Shown: positions 11,595 to 24,200 of the stretch, in pieces
Layout: each line of letters starts with the position of its first letter
How positions within the stretch are numbered: the first letter of the stretch is position 1
Source: Raphanus sativus
Lineage: Eukaryota > Streptophyta > Magnoliopsida > Brassicales > Brassicaceae
Assembly (NCBI RefSeq): GCF_000801105.2
Contig: NC_079519.1
Span: forward strand, 35,377,288 to 35,441,287
DNA length: 64,000 nt
Reading direction: 5' to 3'
The notes under the pieces: model-generated
Databases searched by the model: none
Seen by the model: the letters and a program-made list of their open reading frames with translations, nothing else
Told to the model about the DNA's origin: nothing
Program-made: the position numbers and the translations under genes

Positions 11595-13128
11595 CAGAAA
11601 CAGAAACAGCTGTTTGTGTTAAAGTTTAAGCCCTTGTTACAATTAACTCGTGTGTTATTTATGTAACACCTTATTGCTGGTACCCCAATGTTGTTTAAAA
11701 CGAAAGTTCGATTTTGATAGTAATGGAATTTTTAAAATGATAGTCGATTGTTTTCAACACGGCAAACATGAATCAATTTTTTTTTTTTGTGTTACAAAAA
11801 AAAAGATATTTCTCTTTATTCTGGTCAACAGTATATTTTCTTTTAAAATCACTAATTTAGACGATGAAAAATACCTGATTCAATATAACAAAACTTTAGA
11901 TCAGATAGGTAACATGTATTCCAAATAGTAATTATTACTTTTTATAAATGTTCATATTTGCATTTGGAATATGTTATTAAATTGAAGACTAAATAGACCA
12001 TCTTATCCGAATAAATAATTAGAATTTTCAAAATAACTAATAATGAAAAATCGAGTATCAAGTTATTAAATCTTAGCACTTGCAAGTATAAAATATAGTA
12101 TATCTTGGTTATTATAATGATTTATACTAAAAAAATATTTAACTTCTTACATTTAATAAATTGTTAAAATCCTACAAAACCAAAAATAATATAATATTTT
12201 TACTTTATATTCACACTAGAAGATCTTACAAAAAAAGGAAAACTACAATCTAAACTAAACTATGTGTGGTCATTCGTGTATCAATTCGAGTTTGGTTTAA
12301 ATTCATTTGGGTTTCAAATTTTTGGAGTTAAAGAGTTTAGCTTCATTTGGGGTTTTTATAAAATTTTGATTTGGGTTCAATTAGTTTTGGTTCGAATAAC
12401 ACACCTAATTTAATATAAAATTCGAATAATATATTCTAAAATACCTTAGCTTAATATAAAATTGGGTTAACTTAAATATTTAGATGTAGAATCAATATAT
12501 ATTTTAAGCATTTTTTATGTTCGAACATTGTTAAACTATTTTAGATATTTATTTTTCACAATTTGTATATATTTCAAGTATTTTAGAAAAATTTAAAAAT
12601 CTATTTTTGGATATTAAGTCTAAAACAATTAATACATTTAAGTATATAAATCTGAGTCAGATATATTTTTAGATATCTATAATATAGTCCAGATCGGATT
12701 CGGTTCCGTTCTTTAGATACCCAAATTTTAAATTCATTTGCATATTTGACAAGTTTCAGTTCATGTTACTTATTTGGATCAGATTCAGTTCAGTTATTCG
12801 GATTCAAAGGTTTTATACCCAACCTTAGAATCTAATCTCAAATCTCTTTACTCTTGTTTTCTTGTTAGTCGAAACAAATACCTATATCGATTTTTGTTCA
12901 TAAATTACCTTATGAAATGGGTTTGACCTCTTTCTCTTTGAAAAATTAAAATAGGAATGTAGTTAGCCTAATTTTTCTGTTTATTAATTTACCAACTTTG
13001 ATATAAAAATTAACTCAGCGTTCCATTAGTGATCCATTTGTATGGATATGCTAAAGTAATTTCTTTCTTCAAAGTTTTCTCTAGACCTAATAACTTTGGT
13101 CTACTATCTGTTGTTATCCATTTTTATA
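11595..13128. other. intergenic between KIN-7N and the Helitron
   Basis: AT-rich DNA. The first 150 bp are probably KIN-7N 3' UTR. The part around 12240-12830 has the repetitive, GGTTT/CGGTT-rich look of old transposon sequence, but no termini were found. No gene was recognised. Confidence 0.4.
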
Positions 13129-13164
13129 TCTTTATATATAAAGAAGAGTTCTAATCTCTCCCAT

Positions 13165-13188
13165 GATGCCACCTAGGATGCCACCTAG
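13165..13188 (+). repeat. tandem 12-bp repeat near the Helitron 5' end
   Basis: GATGCCACCTAG is repeated head-to-tail at 13165-13176 and 13177-13188, 36 bp inside the proposed 5' terminus. It may be a subterminal binding site or a promoter element for the RPA-like gene. Confidence 0.7.
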
Positions 13189-13531
13189 GAAATTCATCTC
13201 ATTCTGTGTTGACACGTCATATTCATCGTTGTGGGCTTTGTTTGTGGGCTTTATTGTAGTGAGGAAATTATTATCACGTCCAAACCCAAACCTAATCAGT
13301 CAAGTCGTTTCACATCTCTTCCTCTTCGATTCAACTGAGCGCTGATGCGGTGGAGGCGATTAAGATCTGTAACGGTGAGGTTACCTCTTTAATGTCTTTA
13401 ATTCACTTCAATTCGGTGATATTCGTCTGTGTATTCCTATATATATACGCATATACTTCTCACAGTCGGTTTCGCTTTACAATCTCAGCTTTCACGTCTC
13501 TCTCATCTTCTGTTTGTGTTTATCTCTATCT

Positions 13532-16159
13532 ATGGCTAATTCAATCGTTTTTTTCTCTGATCTGAAATCCGGCCGTTGCACGTCTGTTGTGGAGGCCAGA
13601 TTGCTCCGTTTCTGGGAGGCTCGGAACGTCAAGCGTGGTGGTGAGCTCATGTGGATGGACTTACTCATGGTTGATGTCAATGTGAGTGTTCTCCATTCGA
13701 ACCCTCGATTCCGGTCTGCTGTATACATATTACTCTTGCAACCGTTGTTTGGTTTTCCACATAGCTTTGGTTATAGTTGTTTTGATTGTTTTTTTTATAT
13801 TTGGTAATGCGATCTGTTAATCGTCTTGGGTATTATTCCGGTTAGATGTATACAGGTTTTTTTTTTTTTTTTTTTTTTTTGCAACCGTGATTTGTTTTCC
13901 CACCCTAGATTTTTCTTAATCTTTGGTTATAGGTGTTTCGATTGGTTTGATTTTTTTTCTTTATTTATTTTTTTTTTTTTTTGGCAATGCGATATGTTAG
14001 TCGCCTTGATGCTATTCCGGTTAGCTGTATACAGATTATTTTGCAACCGTTATTAGCTTTCCCCCATCGAGGAATGTTGGATGTATGTGTTATGTTAATG
14101 TTATGTTAATGATAATTTCGTAAACATGTGACAGGGGACCATGATGCAAGCTACCATCAGTGCTGGACGTCTGCCAGAGTACCGGGGAAGACTCATTGCC
14201 GGATCAATGTTCACACTTTCCGGATTTGATGTCTCCAGAGCAGCACAAAACTTCAGGCTCACAGATTCGTCGTTGATGATCCGTTTCAGCGATATGACCT
14301 CCTTTAAGGAGCTACCTGCGCCGGTCTCACCTTTGCCAGAGGAAGCGTTCAGGTTTCGTAACCAGTCGGAGCTGGTTGGGCTAGCTAATACGAGCACCCA
14401 GTTACCAGGTATAACTGTAACAATGAGTCATGTTTATTATATTGTTATAGTATGTGTACTGAATTCTGATGAGCTTGCTTTTTTGTAAAGACGTTGTAGG
14501 TGAGATACTTTGTGTGAAAAGCACAGTTAGTGATCCTCCAGAGGAGAAGAACAGAGTCATGGTGACTATGAAGCTGGATAGGTAGATGTCGTGTCTGGTT
14601 GATCTGTAGTTTGTTCGTCATATGCTCTGACCGTGTTGCGTGAATCTGATATAATTCCTTTTCTCCTTTTTTCTCCTTTTTGGATGTGTGCAGTGACGAG
14701 ACCATCACTTTGAGCTTATTTGATTCGCAAGCTGTTGCTTTCCACAAGCAACTTGAGGCCATGCAGGTTGATCCGAAGGTCATGGTTGCTACTAGCATCA
14801 ACCCGAAGATGGTTGGAGGTCTGTTATATCTTTCACTGTTGCACCATCGCGTACTGTCATAGCAACTCGATCCTTATTATTTGTATTGCTCAATGTAGGG
14901 CGGCTGTTTCTCAATGCAACGTCGGGCACCCATGTGTATTTTGATAAGGCGACAAGAGCAGGAGAAGTCCTGTTCTACCAGTATGTCTGACGTCACTGAG
15001 CACGATTGTGTAATATTTTATATTTGTCTGGCTAATCGGTAAATCATGTGTAGGTTGGTCACTCGAGATACTGGACTGCCGTCAGTCGCTCCGCTATTAA
15101 GATCGTATGCGAAGGTGGAGACGATGTCCATTGCCGAGCTTACCAGTTTCATCGTTTCAGCTGCAACCCAGGTCATATTTATGGTTACTTTGTTACTATT
15201 TATTTCTTCGTTGTCGACTTAGGTTTGATATCTCTGGATTTCATACGAGCGTTGTTGGATGCAGGAGATTGATTTTTTGTGCACTGGAAGGGTTGTTCAC
15301 GTAGACGCAGGGCGGGGGTGGTGCTATGTTGCCTGCTCGAAATGCAGTAAGAAACTGGAACGGTCTGCTTCTGCGTTTACATGTGTTAGATGCAACAATT
15401 CACATGCTGTTGGGGCCCTTCGGTAGGTTGCACTTTTAGGATGTTGTTTGTCCGACTTCGTGTTTTGCTATATGAAGATCGTAGACCGTTGTTTGGCTGA
15501 CTTAATGTTTACTAATTATAGTTACCGCGTGGAGATGGCAATATGTGATGATACTGGAGAAGCAACCTTTGTTTGGTTCGATGGTGTGATGGCGAAATTG
15601 CATAGTCTCAGGGCAAGTGAAGCTGCGCAGATGCTGGTATGATAAATATTTGACTACATGTGTGATATCACCCGTTGAGCGGCGTCTGCTTACTCACCTC
15701 ATCTTTTGTCAAATAGGCTGAGGACGGGGTGAACCCTGAAGACACTGGCCTTCCTCCCTTCATTGCAGAGATGGAGGGTAAAACGTACACTTTCCAAGTG
15801 AGAGTCACTGCGTTTAATTTCACCGAGCATCACAGGACCTTCACCATAACACGAGTTGCTGAGGAGCATGGTCGTCTGCCAGTCGATGCCGTGATCAATA
15901 ATGTAAGTATAATGTGAAAAATGGTATCTATCTGTCCGCGTGCAAATCTCTGTACTTATAACGCAAGTTCAATGTATAGGGAGGTAATGATGACGAGGAC
16001 GATGATGATCCGTCTGACGAGACTGGGGGTAAAGCTCCTGATGGTGATGAGGATGCTGGCGATTCAGCGTCTGCTGGTGGTACGGGTTCGTCCGGCAAGG
16101 CGCGTAGGAACACTGGTGCAGGACCCTCCGAGGGTGTGAAGAAGTCACGTGTTGTCTGA
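13532..16159 (+). CDS. RPA70-like single-stranded DNA-binding protein (Helitron-type)
   Basis: Ten exons join in frame to 442 aa: 13532-13681, 14135-14408, 14491-14581, 14694-14818, 14899-14980, 15054-15171, 15265-15422, 15522-15636, 15717-15902 and 15980-16159. The layout is that of replication protein A large-subunit relatives: two N-terminal OB folds (DBD-A/B-like), then a zinc-ribbon OB fold with C-x2-C-x13-C-x2-C (CSKC...CVRC). An acidic, Ser/Gly-rich tail ends in KKSRVV. It lacks the RPA70N protein-interaction domain and is shorter than host RPA1 (600 aa or more). Proteins of this type in crucifers are usually Helitron genes. Here it is on the same strand as RepHel, where it would coat the displaced strand during rolling-circle transposition. 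No stop or frameshift is seen. A host RPA1-like gene next to the Helitron is the alternative. Confidence 0.82.
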
Positions 16160-17091
16160 GATGTATGAGCTCCTAATAAGGCTCATATTATTATTATTAT
16201 TATTATGGATGTTTGTTTGAAATTCCCGCGGATTCGGATATTTTATTGGGTCATCCCCGTTAATGCATTTCAGTTTGAACTTTAATTCCGATTTTCTATC
16301 ATTCTGGTTTAGTCATTTTGCTTTGGTTTAGTGAATCCCTATTACATACGGTTATTTAGAATAGATCCGGAATATTCATTTTGCTTTGTTTATTCATTTT
16401 GGTTCGAGTCCTTATAGTGTTTAGCTTGCTAATAAAGCTTTAGAAATAATCTATTAATTTCCTGTTTAGAATAGGCTAGAAATTGTTTATACATCTAGAA
16501 CCAATTTTGCAAGAAATTGTTTATACATCTAGAACCAATTTATAAACAGATTCCATTAATTTTGATTGTTATACTGTCTTATTTTTTTATATATATACAA
16601 ATGATGATGAAAATGGTGTGTTTGTTTTAAAAAAAAAAAATAAAAAAAAAAATAAAATAGTTTTGCTTCATTTTATATAAAGATATATATGTCTTTATGT
16701 ATAAAAACTTTTTTTTGTTATTTTGTATAGATTATTCTTTTGTTATTTTTTTATTTTACATCTCGCAATCTCTGTTTCGCCTACAACCTTTCACGAATAA
16801 ATACTCTTCCCATATAAAACATTCAATTAGCGTATAACATGATGGATTTGGTATTATTCATTCAATACATAAAATTACTATTCAAGAATATGAAATCAAA
16901 TGTGGTGATACACAATCCATGATTACGGACATTACGACGTTACATAAGTACACAAGTATATCTCATAAATGCATATCGAACCGTATATTCAAATGTTAAA
17001 GATCCTTGCTGTATAAATTTGACCCAATTGATGCTGCATACGAATACCACACTACCAAACACTGATTCAAAAATAAAATAAGCACATCAAC
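16160..17091. other. non-coding spacer inside the Helitron
   Basis: AT-rich, with A/T homopolymers near 16630-16660 and a perfect 30-bp near-tandem repeat listed separately. No gene is seen. Confidence 0.45.
16478..16541. repeat. 30-bp direct repeat, two copies
   Basis: 16478-16507 and 16512-16541 are identical 30-mers beginning AGAAATTGTTTATACATCTA, separated by 4 bp. Confidence 0.9.
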
Positions 17092-17736
17092 ATGAATAGC
17101 CCCCAGGGTCTCCCGGCCGTCTCATCTCAGCAGGATTCAAATGACGTCACGGATGCTATTGGCCCTGACCCGGCGGTTAACAGCAGCATGAACACCTCCG
17201 ACGACGAAGAAACTCCTGACATATCACCGGCGTCATATTTCAAAACCCTGACCCTGGAGTACTTTGCATCCGAACCACTACGGATGGTGTATGGCTACCG
17301 AGACTTAATCCAGTCATGTCTGGAGAGCAATAACCCCGAATCGCAGTTTATTGAAGGTATAAACCAGTATTTTTTCCATAAGAGCACGAGCACCGCATTA
17401 GAACATCTAAGACTTTCAGCTGTTGGGAAATATGATAAGGGTACTTACCTTTATGGGATACTGCTGCTGTGCAACGGAAAGATGAAAAGGGGAAGAAAGG
17501 TTCTAGACACCCTAAAATGGAAACATACACTGATCACCACAAACAGATGCTGGCGAGAGATTAAGAAGGTACTAAGCGTTTACGGTATTATGCTAGAGGA
17601 CACGTATCTGACCAACCTGGCCAAGCTCAAGCCCCCCCCAACCTGCGATCTCCATAAGAAAACGCATTTGTGCAAAAAATGTTACTACTTTATAAGGGTC
17701 CAAATGTTTGTGGACTATATTGCTTATCGAAAGTGA
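17092..17736 (+). CDS. At2g35280-like protein lacking an F-box
   Basis: Intronless frame of 214 aa. Residues from about 45 onward align by eye with the C-terminal part of the F-box protein encoded at 19182-19862. Shared blocks include SCL-NNP, GTY-YG-L and K-GRK/GKKVL, and a cysteine cluster near the end (C-H...C-x2-C). The first 45 residues are acidic and Ser/Asp-rich where its relative has an F-box, so this copy could not join an SCF complex in the usual way. The At2g35280/At1g67623 family is numerous in crucifers and of unknown biochemical role. Its place between RPA and RepHel on the same strand makes it likely Helitron cargo. Expression is not shown. Confidence 0.65.
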   Translation: MNSPQGLPAVSSQQDSNDVTDAIGPDPAVNSSMNTSDDEETPDISPASYFKTLTLEYFASEPLRMVYGYRDLIQSCLESNNPESQFIEGINQYFFHKSTSTALEHLRLSAVGKYDKGTYLYGILLLCNGKMKRGRKVLDTLKWKHTLITTNRCWREIKKVLSVYGIMLEDTYLTNLAKLKPPPTCDLHKKTHLCKKCYYFIRVQMFVDYIAYRK

Positions 17737-19060
17737 TTTCCGTTTTGTTTTCGTGGCGTCGCCTGAGATGGTGAAGAAAGGGCGTGTTGGGTGAGATTAT
17801 GATAAACCGTCTGATTCTAATAATCGCTCAGAATCTATATGTTGAGACCGGTCTACTGAGTGCCTTTGCTTTCTGTTTCTGTTTTCGATTTCCTCTTTGT
17901 TTTTTTTGGTTTTGTTTCTGCTTCTATTATTTCTGTTGAGACCGGTTTCATGAGTTTTTGAATATTACGTTGAATTTTACTCTCAGAGCTTGCTGTTTAT
18001 GTTTCTATAGAAAACATATGTAATTGGTCGGTTAACTCATACTAAGATAATTAGTTAAAATGAATATACGGTCCATCCATACTCTGAATATGGTAAATCA
18101 CGTATAAATTACAATCATTGACGATATATGACGTATATTGTTACTCGGTTGTTTTGGTAGAAAAAATAAAAATAGTAAACCGGTTTCAGAAAATTGTAAG
18201 TTTGGTTCGATAATATTGCCGGTATAAAATTATTTGCGTTGCGTCGGACACACGCAAATACATAACGGCGTTATGACTTGGTAAAAGTGACATGCAATGC
18301 AATTGAAACAATAATAAATATATTACAAAAAAAACAAAACATGCATATACATTTTCCGGATCCGTAACGTCTGTCCAACTTCAACCCTTTTTTTTGTCTA
18401 AATAGGTTGGTGAGGGATATATACTTAGTCTCCAAATAAATATACATTTTTACCATATACTTTTACACCTTTTTCCTGGTAATAATTATTTATTTATACA
18501 TATATAGATAGATCTTGGACACATAGATGTAAACAAACTTGAATTATATTCATGTAGATGACGGCCAAAAAAAAAGATTAAATGATATCAAGTATACGTC
18601 AGAAAATATTAACAAGTTAAAAAACTGTAAATGCTATCAAGTATACGTTTAAAAAAAAAACAGTAAATGCTATCAAGTATACGTTTAAAAAAAAAATTAT
18701 AACTGAATATAATTTCAATTACCTGATTAAGATTACCAAAACCATTATTACATCTAATAATAAGACTACCCATGCAATTTAAAAATGGAATATCGGACTG
18801 ATTTGTTCCTATCAACCCATTTGTTCAAATAACAGTTTTAAATATAGCTGAGAACCTTTTGAATTGGCTCGGTTTGGTTGTTGGTTTACCTCGGTTTTCA
18901 TGGATCTAAAAAGTCCCATGTTATGTTGCACGTAAAAGCGTAGTTCTTGCAATTATCACAATTGACATTAATGCAGCATCATTATTACTACGTTATTACT
19001 CTAAGCGTCGTGAGGTGTGGAGTGGGAAGTTAAGTCGTTCTCTTTCATAGGAGCTGCCCA
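17737..19060. other. non-coding spacer inside the Helitron
   Basis: AT-rich spacer between the two At2g35280-like genes. It holds a 36-bp tandem repeat near 18627. No other gene was recognised. Confidence 0.45.
18627..18696. repeat. tandem repeat, two units of about 36 bp
   Basis: Units beginning GTAAATGCTATCAAGTATAC repeat at 18627-18662 and 18663-18696, each followed by an A-tract. A partial, diverged copy lies just upstream near 18580-18600. Confidence 0.85.
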
Positions 19061-19068
19061 GTATATAT
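19061..19068 (+). promoter_or_regulatory. TATA box of the F-box gene
   Basis: TATATATA lies about 115 bp before the ATG at 19182, a normal spacing for a plant TATA box plus an A-rich leader. It suggests the cargo gene has its own promoter. Confidence 0.5.
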
Positions 19069-19181
19069 ACATATAGAATACATCATCAACTAGGCTGCAA
19101 GCTTACAGAAACAAGAAAAAGCAAAAGAAAAAAAAAACAGAAAGCAAAAAAAAACAAAACACGTTCTACTCTTCTCCTCTC

Positions 19182-19862
19182 ATGGATCCAGTTGAGCCAA
19201 AGATGTCGAGCTTGGTGGATCTGCCTGATGACATGCTAATGTGTATTGTTGCCAAGGTTGGGGCAAGCTCTCCAATTGACTATTTCAACACAGTTGTCTC
19301 CTGCAAGAGCCTCGGCTTTGGTTGCGATACTTACCTCATTGCGAGGGAGCTCAACCTAGCACCGTTTGTTAAGGAGCCTCTCCGGTCTCGCAGATACCAG
19401 AAAGTGATGGACAGCTGCCTACGTGCCAATAACCCAATGGCAAACTATGTCAAGGGCGTTCTCGAGTTTTTCCACCACCGGAACCAGTTCCTAGGTATGC
19501 ACCACTTCCGCCTTGCTCACAAAAGTGGTCATAAGGAGGGGACATACATCTATGGTGTCCTCTCGATGGCAATGGGGAACTTCGTGAAAGGGAAGAAGGT
19601 GCTCAACAAACTGGCCGATGATAAGGGGGTTGAAGTTGTTGAAGATTGCTGGAACAACGTCCAGATCTCGCTTAGGCGTTTCACACCCAACATGAGAGAC
19701 GTGTTCATTCAGTCATATGTGCAGATGCAGCCTCCTCATGGATGTCATCCTCCTGAGCCAGGCACGGCTTGCTACCAGTGCTTCCACTTCTACCTGATGT
19801 CTGAGTTCTTTGAGATGATGATGGGTATCAACCAGCCGATTGAGTCACAGCAGTGGGTTTAG
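19182..19862 (+). CDS. F-box protein, At2g35280-like
   Basis: Intronless frame of 226 aa with an intact start and stop and an upstream TATA box. Residues about 10-55 form an F-box (SLVDLPDDMLMCIVAKVG...), which in SCF ubiquitin ligases binds SKP1/ASK. The remaining residues match the repeat-like domain of the At2g35280/At1g67623 family, including SCLRANNP, FHH, GTYIYGVL and GKKVLNKL. The end carries a Cys/His cluster (CHPPEPGTACYQC) shared with the protein at 17092-17736. The substrate is unknown. The codon choice is richer in G/C than the surrounding spacer, as expected for a functional frame. It lies inside the proposed Helitron on the same strand as RepHel, so it may be captured cargo that moves with the element. 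Confidence 0.8.
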   Translation: MDPVEPKMSSLVDLPDDMLMCIVAKVGASSPIDYFNTVVSCKSLGFGCDTYLIARELNLAPFVKEPLRSRRYQKVMDSCLRANNPMANYVKGVLEFFHHRNQFLGMHHFRLAHKSGHKEGTYIYGVLSMAMGNFVKGKKVLNKLADDKGVEVVEDCWNNVQISLRRFTPNMRDVFIQSYVQMQPPHGCHPPEPGTACYQCFHFYLMSEFFEMMMGINQPIESQQWV

Positions 19863-21240
19863 ACTCCTAATTGTGTTCTTTGTTTCATCTTGATGTTTCT
19901 CTTTAAATTTCCCTAAATGCGTTGTTGATGGGTTCATCCCCATAAACAATGTTCCATGTTTTTCTCTTTTAAAAAAATTAAAAAAAAAAACAAAAAGAGG
20001 CAATTTTAATTGCCCAACCAAAAAAAAACCCAAGTTTGCCTTTGTCTTTAAATACTTATCTCTCACCATGGCCGTCAACTGTGTTTGGATAAAACTATAA
20101 GTCGTCTTCATGCATATTTAAACAAAGAATAAAAAAAAAAAAATGGAAGTCGTATGAAGTATGTTCTAGCGATGTTTGTATGGAATTCCAAAATTGGATT
20201 ATAATATGATCGGTATTTTCTACTAATGTATAAATCGTTATGCCTACGTACTAAAACCCATGTTAGCCTTTGACTTCGAATAAATTGTACAAGTCGTTCT
20301 CATGCATTTTAAAGAGGAATGAAAGCAAAATAAAACGAACCCACTTCAAGACGCTAAAAATATTAAAATGGAGTAAGGTTGAATATTTATAGTTTTTTTT
20401 TCCTTTTTGAACTTGGCTTCCATATTAAAATTGCAAAAGAGAAACAAAAAGAGTACAGGCCCATAAGCCCTGAATTGTTTAGAGCAGAGCCCAATTACTT
20501 TTAACACACGGTAAGGATCAAACTGTATATATCATGCAACTATTTCATAATTAGCTCTATATATTTATAGTTTCGCATTCCTTTGAACGTAAACTAGCTC
20601 TAAATATAAGCTAGGAATTCCAGAATGGCATTATAATATGATCCGAGTTTTCGTGTTAATGTATGAATCTTTACGACAACCTACAAACTGTATATATCAT
20701 GCTACTATATCATAATTTTATGAACAAGCATCCTACGATGATAGTAATATTTTTAGTTTCCGAGTAATAAATTTGGATAAATTTATTCCTACAACGCGTA
20801 TAGTAATAATGTCCTAATCTTGGATGCTGTATTTATTTTTTCATTCCCCCCCCCCCCGTCCCCCCCCAAATAAAACATGTTTGTATTTATATGTTTATAT
20901 TTATATATTTATCAGATTTGTTACCATCATATAAAATACAATAAAATATTTACATAAATCTTACTGTGATAAACAACGAATGTCCATATATCTTAATCCA
21001 AGTAAACAATTCTAATATTTTAGCAAATATTGTCTCAGGAAATAGTCTTTTCATACGTACATATATGGAAAACCATTACACAGGCATTTACGGCAAATAA
21101 ATGACTTCCAGAAACAAACCAATATTATTTGTAACTGTCAATTACATCATACCCAAACAGTCAGTGGTATTCTAAGAATCAGACTCATAACCCCCAAAAC
21201 TTTACTTCCAGCTACGCTCTCTGCGAGATAGTCGATAGCA
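19863..21240. other. non-coding spacer with diverged duplications
   Basis: This is the 3' flank of the F-box gene. Segments around 20165-20265 and 20610-20690 are diverged copies of each other (both with GGAATTCCA...ATTATAATATGATC). A short retroposon is inserted between them. A C-homopolymer run interrupted by GT lies at about 20847-20867. No gene is seen. Confidence 0.5.
20383..20573 (-). mobile_element. 165-bp retroposon with 13-bp TSD inside the Helitron
   Basis: ATATTTATAGTTT occurs at 20383-20395 and 20561-20573. The 165 bp between begin with a T-rich tract, so the insert is on the minus strand with a poly(A) tail. It is too short to type as a SINE or a truncated LINE. Being nested in the Helitron, it must have inserted after this Helitron segment formed. 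Confidence 0.6.
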
Positions 21241-24200
21241 ATGGTGAATAAAACACATAGAAGAGTTACAACTGCTGATCCAGAGGCAGGTGTGGACACT
21301 GACAGCAGCAGTGGAAGCGTCAGGGGGAACGAGGAATCCTTCAGTTCTGGTACGCCCATCTCTCTTTCCGTTTAGTATCAACGGTCAGCGAAACAGAGTA
21401 TTGTAGTCTATAACATCTTCCACCGTCTTATCCACAGCTGGTGATCAAAACAGAGCTGTATCGCGATTGGCACGGCAATCCCGAATGCTGATTCGGTCCA
21501 CAAAAACAGACAGAACGTCAGCAGTAGGTAAGTCACCACTATATTGTGATTAGCATCGATTTACCCAAACAGAATCACTGATACGAATTCGACATGACAA
21601 TTCCGTAGCTAGCAAGAAACCAATGAAGAGACGCGGGGTCGGCAGGCCGATCATTCCGACAGGTATACTTATAAGTAGAACGTCATATTGCCTATTTTCA
21701 CCATATATGTATCTCTGCGTATGTATTGACACTCCTCACAACCAAAACAGCGTCTCCTGCGACAACACCGATCACAATCAACGCCCAAATGCATATGACT
21801 CCCTCCGCGTCTGCCTCTCGCAATGCCAGACAATTACGGATATCAATTCGTAATCAAAGAAAAGCAAGCCGGTCAACTAACCCTGCGACCACAGCTGGTA
21901 GTTAGTTAATCATGCCTTACATTTAACAGATCACGAGCCATTATATATTTCTGATTTGGTTATATTATGTGGTATAACAGCGTCCTCTTCCAAACGCACA
22001 AGGGCTACACGTACGTCAACAACACTCCGGAATCGTTTTCATTGTATATTATCAATACATGATTCTAATCCGGTATTGCTCTCTTTATGTAGGTGGTAAG
22101 AACGTCAAACCATATAACAAATGGGAGTTAGGCTCATGTCCATCGTGTAAAGCAATATTGTGGAATGCTGAAGCAATTGCGGGTCAGACCACCAGAGAGA
22201 ACAAACAGTACAGTCTATGCTGCCAGCGAGGTCGAGTGAGGCTTCCACGTGTTAGGGAACCACCACCTCCATTGCTAGCGCTTCTAGAGTCACCCAAATT
22301 CAGAACTCACATCAGAGTTGCTAACAGTCTGCTTGCCTTCACGTCCATGGGTGCTCAGATAGATCATACTGTGACTGGAACCCCCGGCCCTTTTACCTAC
22401 CGTGTCCATGGCCAAATTATTCATAGAATAGGATCCATGCTTCCTGAGGATGGTAACGACCCGGGGTATCTGCAGCTTTATATTTTCGACACTGAAAATG
22501 AGCTCTCTAACAGAAAACGAGCAATCACAAAAGGTTCTTCCTCCATAGAACTCGAAGATACTATCATAGTCCAGTTGATTGAGATGCTCGATACTCACAA
22601 CCATCTAGCAAAAACCTTTAGATTTGCACGCGACCGCTTCCAGGCTACAGGGAAAATCGAGTTCAGCATCAAATTAGTCAGTCAACCAAACAGAGGTCGT
22701 CAGTACGATCTTCCTACTGCAGATGAGGTTGGAGGCCTAATAGTTGGAGACTTATCTGCGACCTCAGTAGGAAGGGATATTGTGGTCGAACACAAATCTT
22801 CAGCGCTGCAGAGGATAGGTGATCTCCACCCATTACTGATGAGTCTCCAGTATCCTCTGTTGTTTCCGTACGGTGAAACCGGTTACAGCGAGAGAATCCC
22901 GTACAGAGGGCCTGAAGCATCCACGGTGAAGCGAGAATTCATGACTATGAGGGAGTATTATGCTTACCAACTCCAAACCCGACCTACTGAAGGGATGACA
23001 ATTATTAAGGGAGGGAAATTGTTGCACCAGTATATCGTCGACGCGTACGTAGCTACTGAGACTGAGCGACTGCGATTCATAAGTCTGAACCAAAAGAAAC
23101 TGCGAGCGGATCTATATAACAACGTATGTGACGCTGTTGAGGCCGGTGACGCAGATCCAGCACAAATCGGTAAAAAGGTCATCCTACCTGCAACCTTCAC
23201 TGCTGGACCACGGTATATGGCTGAAAAATATCAGGACGCAATGGCTATTTGCCGTTGGTATGGGAATCCTCATCTATTCATCACCGTCACCGCCAACCCA
23301 AACTGGGTGGAACTCCGAGATCATCTTAGTGCATATGGAGGTGATTCTCCCAATAGTCGACCTGATCTAGAATGCCGAATTTTCAAACTAAAGCTGGATG
23401 AAATGATAGCAGACTTTAAAAAGGGAGTATACTTCCCCAAGCCAGATGCAGGTACACTCTTCTCTTCAACAAAAACTATTAACTACGTATAAATGAACAA
23501 AGAAAAATCAATACAATTATCCAGTAACCATGACAATCCATTGTAACATAACCACCGAAAACAGAAAAAACAAACAACAATTATTATTATTAGCAATCAC
23601 AAACATTGTCCACTACAATTATAATAAATTGCTCTACTTTAAAATATCTATCTTTAATAATTTACAAGCCCTCACAAAATAATATAATATTATTTGAGAT
23701 TTAAATCGCATCTGATTGATTATATTGTTTTATGGTATCGCACTACTTATACACTACAAATTCTGTCAAATCCGAATTAAGCTATAAACTCCACTAAATA
23801 TATTCAGTTAATTAATATAATTGGAATTTCGCATAAACAACAAACTGACTAAACTCACAACATAGAGTGAGAAATTTTACACAAAATTATAACTGCGATA
23901 ATACTTGGTTCAATCAGATTGCGAATTCATTCTTTTTGTTTGGGTCAAAAATTGCAAATTCATTCTAAAACGAGATTATTTAGCATTTCTATTTCGATGA
24001 CTGACCGTTTACTTAAACAATATTTTCACACCTTTTGTTTAACGAGTTGCCTTGCTTCTGTACTTTTTGTAGTCACCCGTAATTCTTTCAGACCCTTATT
24101 CTGTAGTTGTATGAGTTAGCTCAGACTAATAATTTTATTACAGCCTTTAGTAAAAAAAGTTAAATCCTTTACCAATAAATATGTAAAAAATTACAATATT

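Noticed and set aside
13532..16159. The RPA-like gene as the host replication protein RPA1
   Set aside because: It is much shorter, lacks the RPA70N domain and lies in a Helitron beside RepHel, so a transposon origin fits better.
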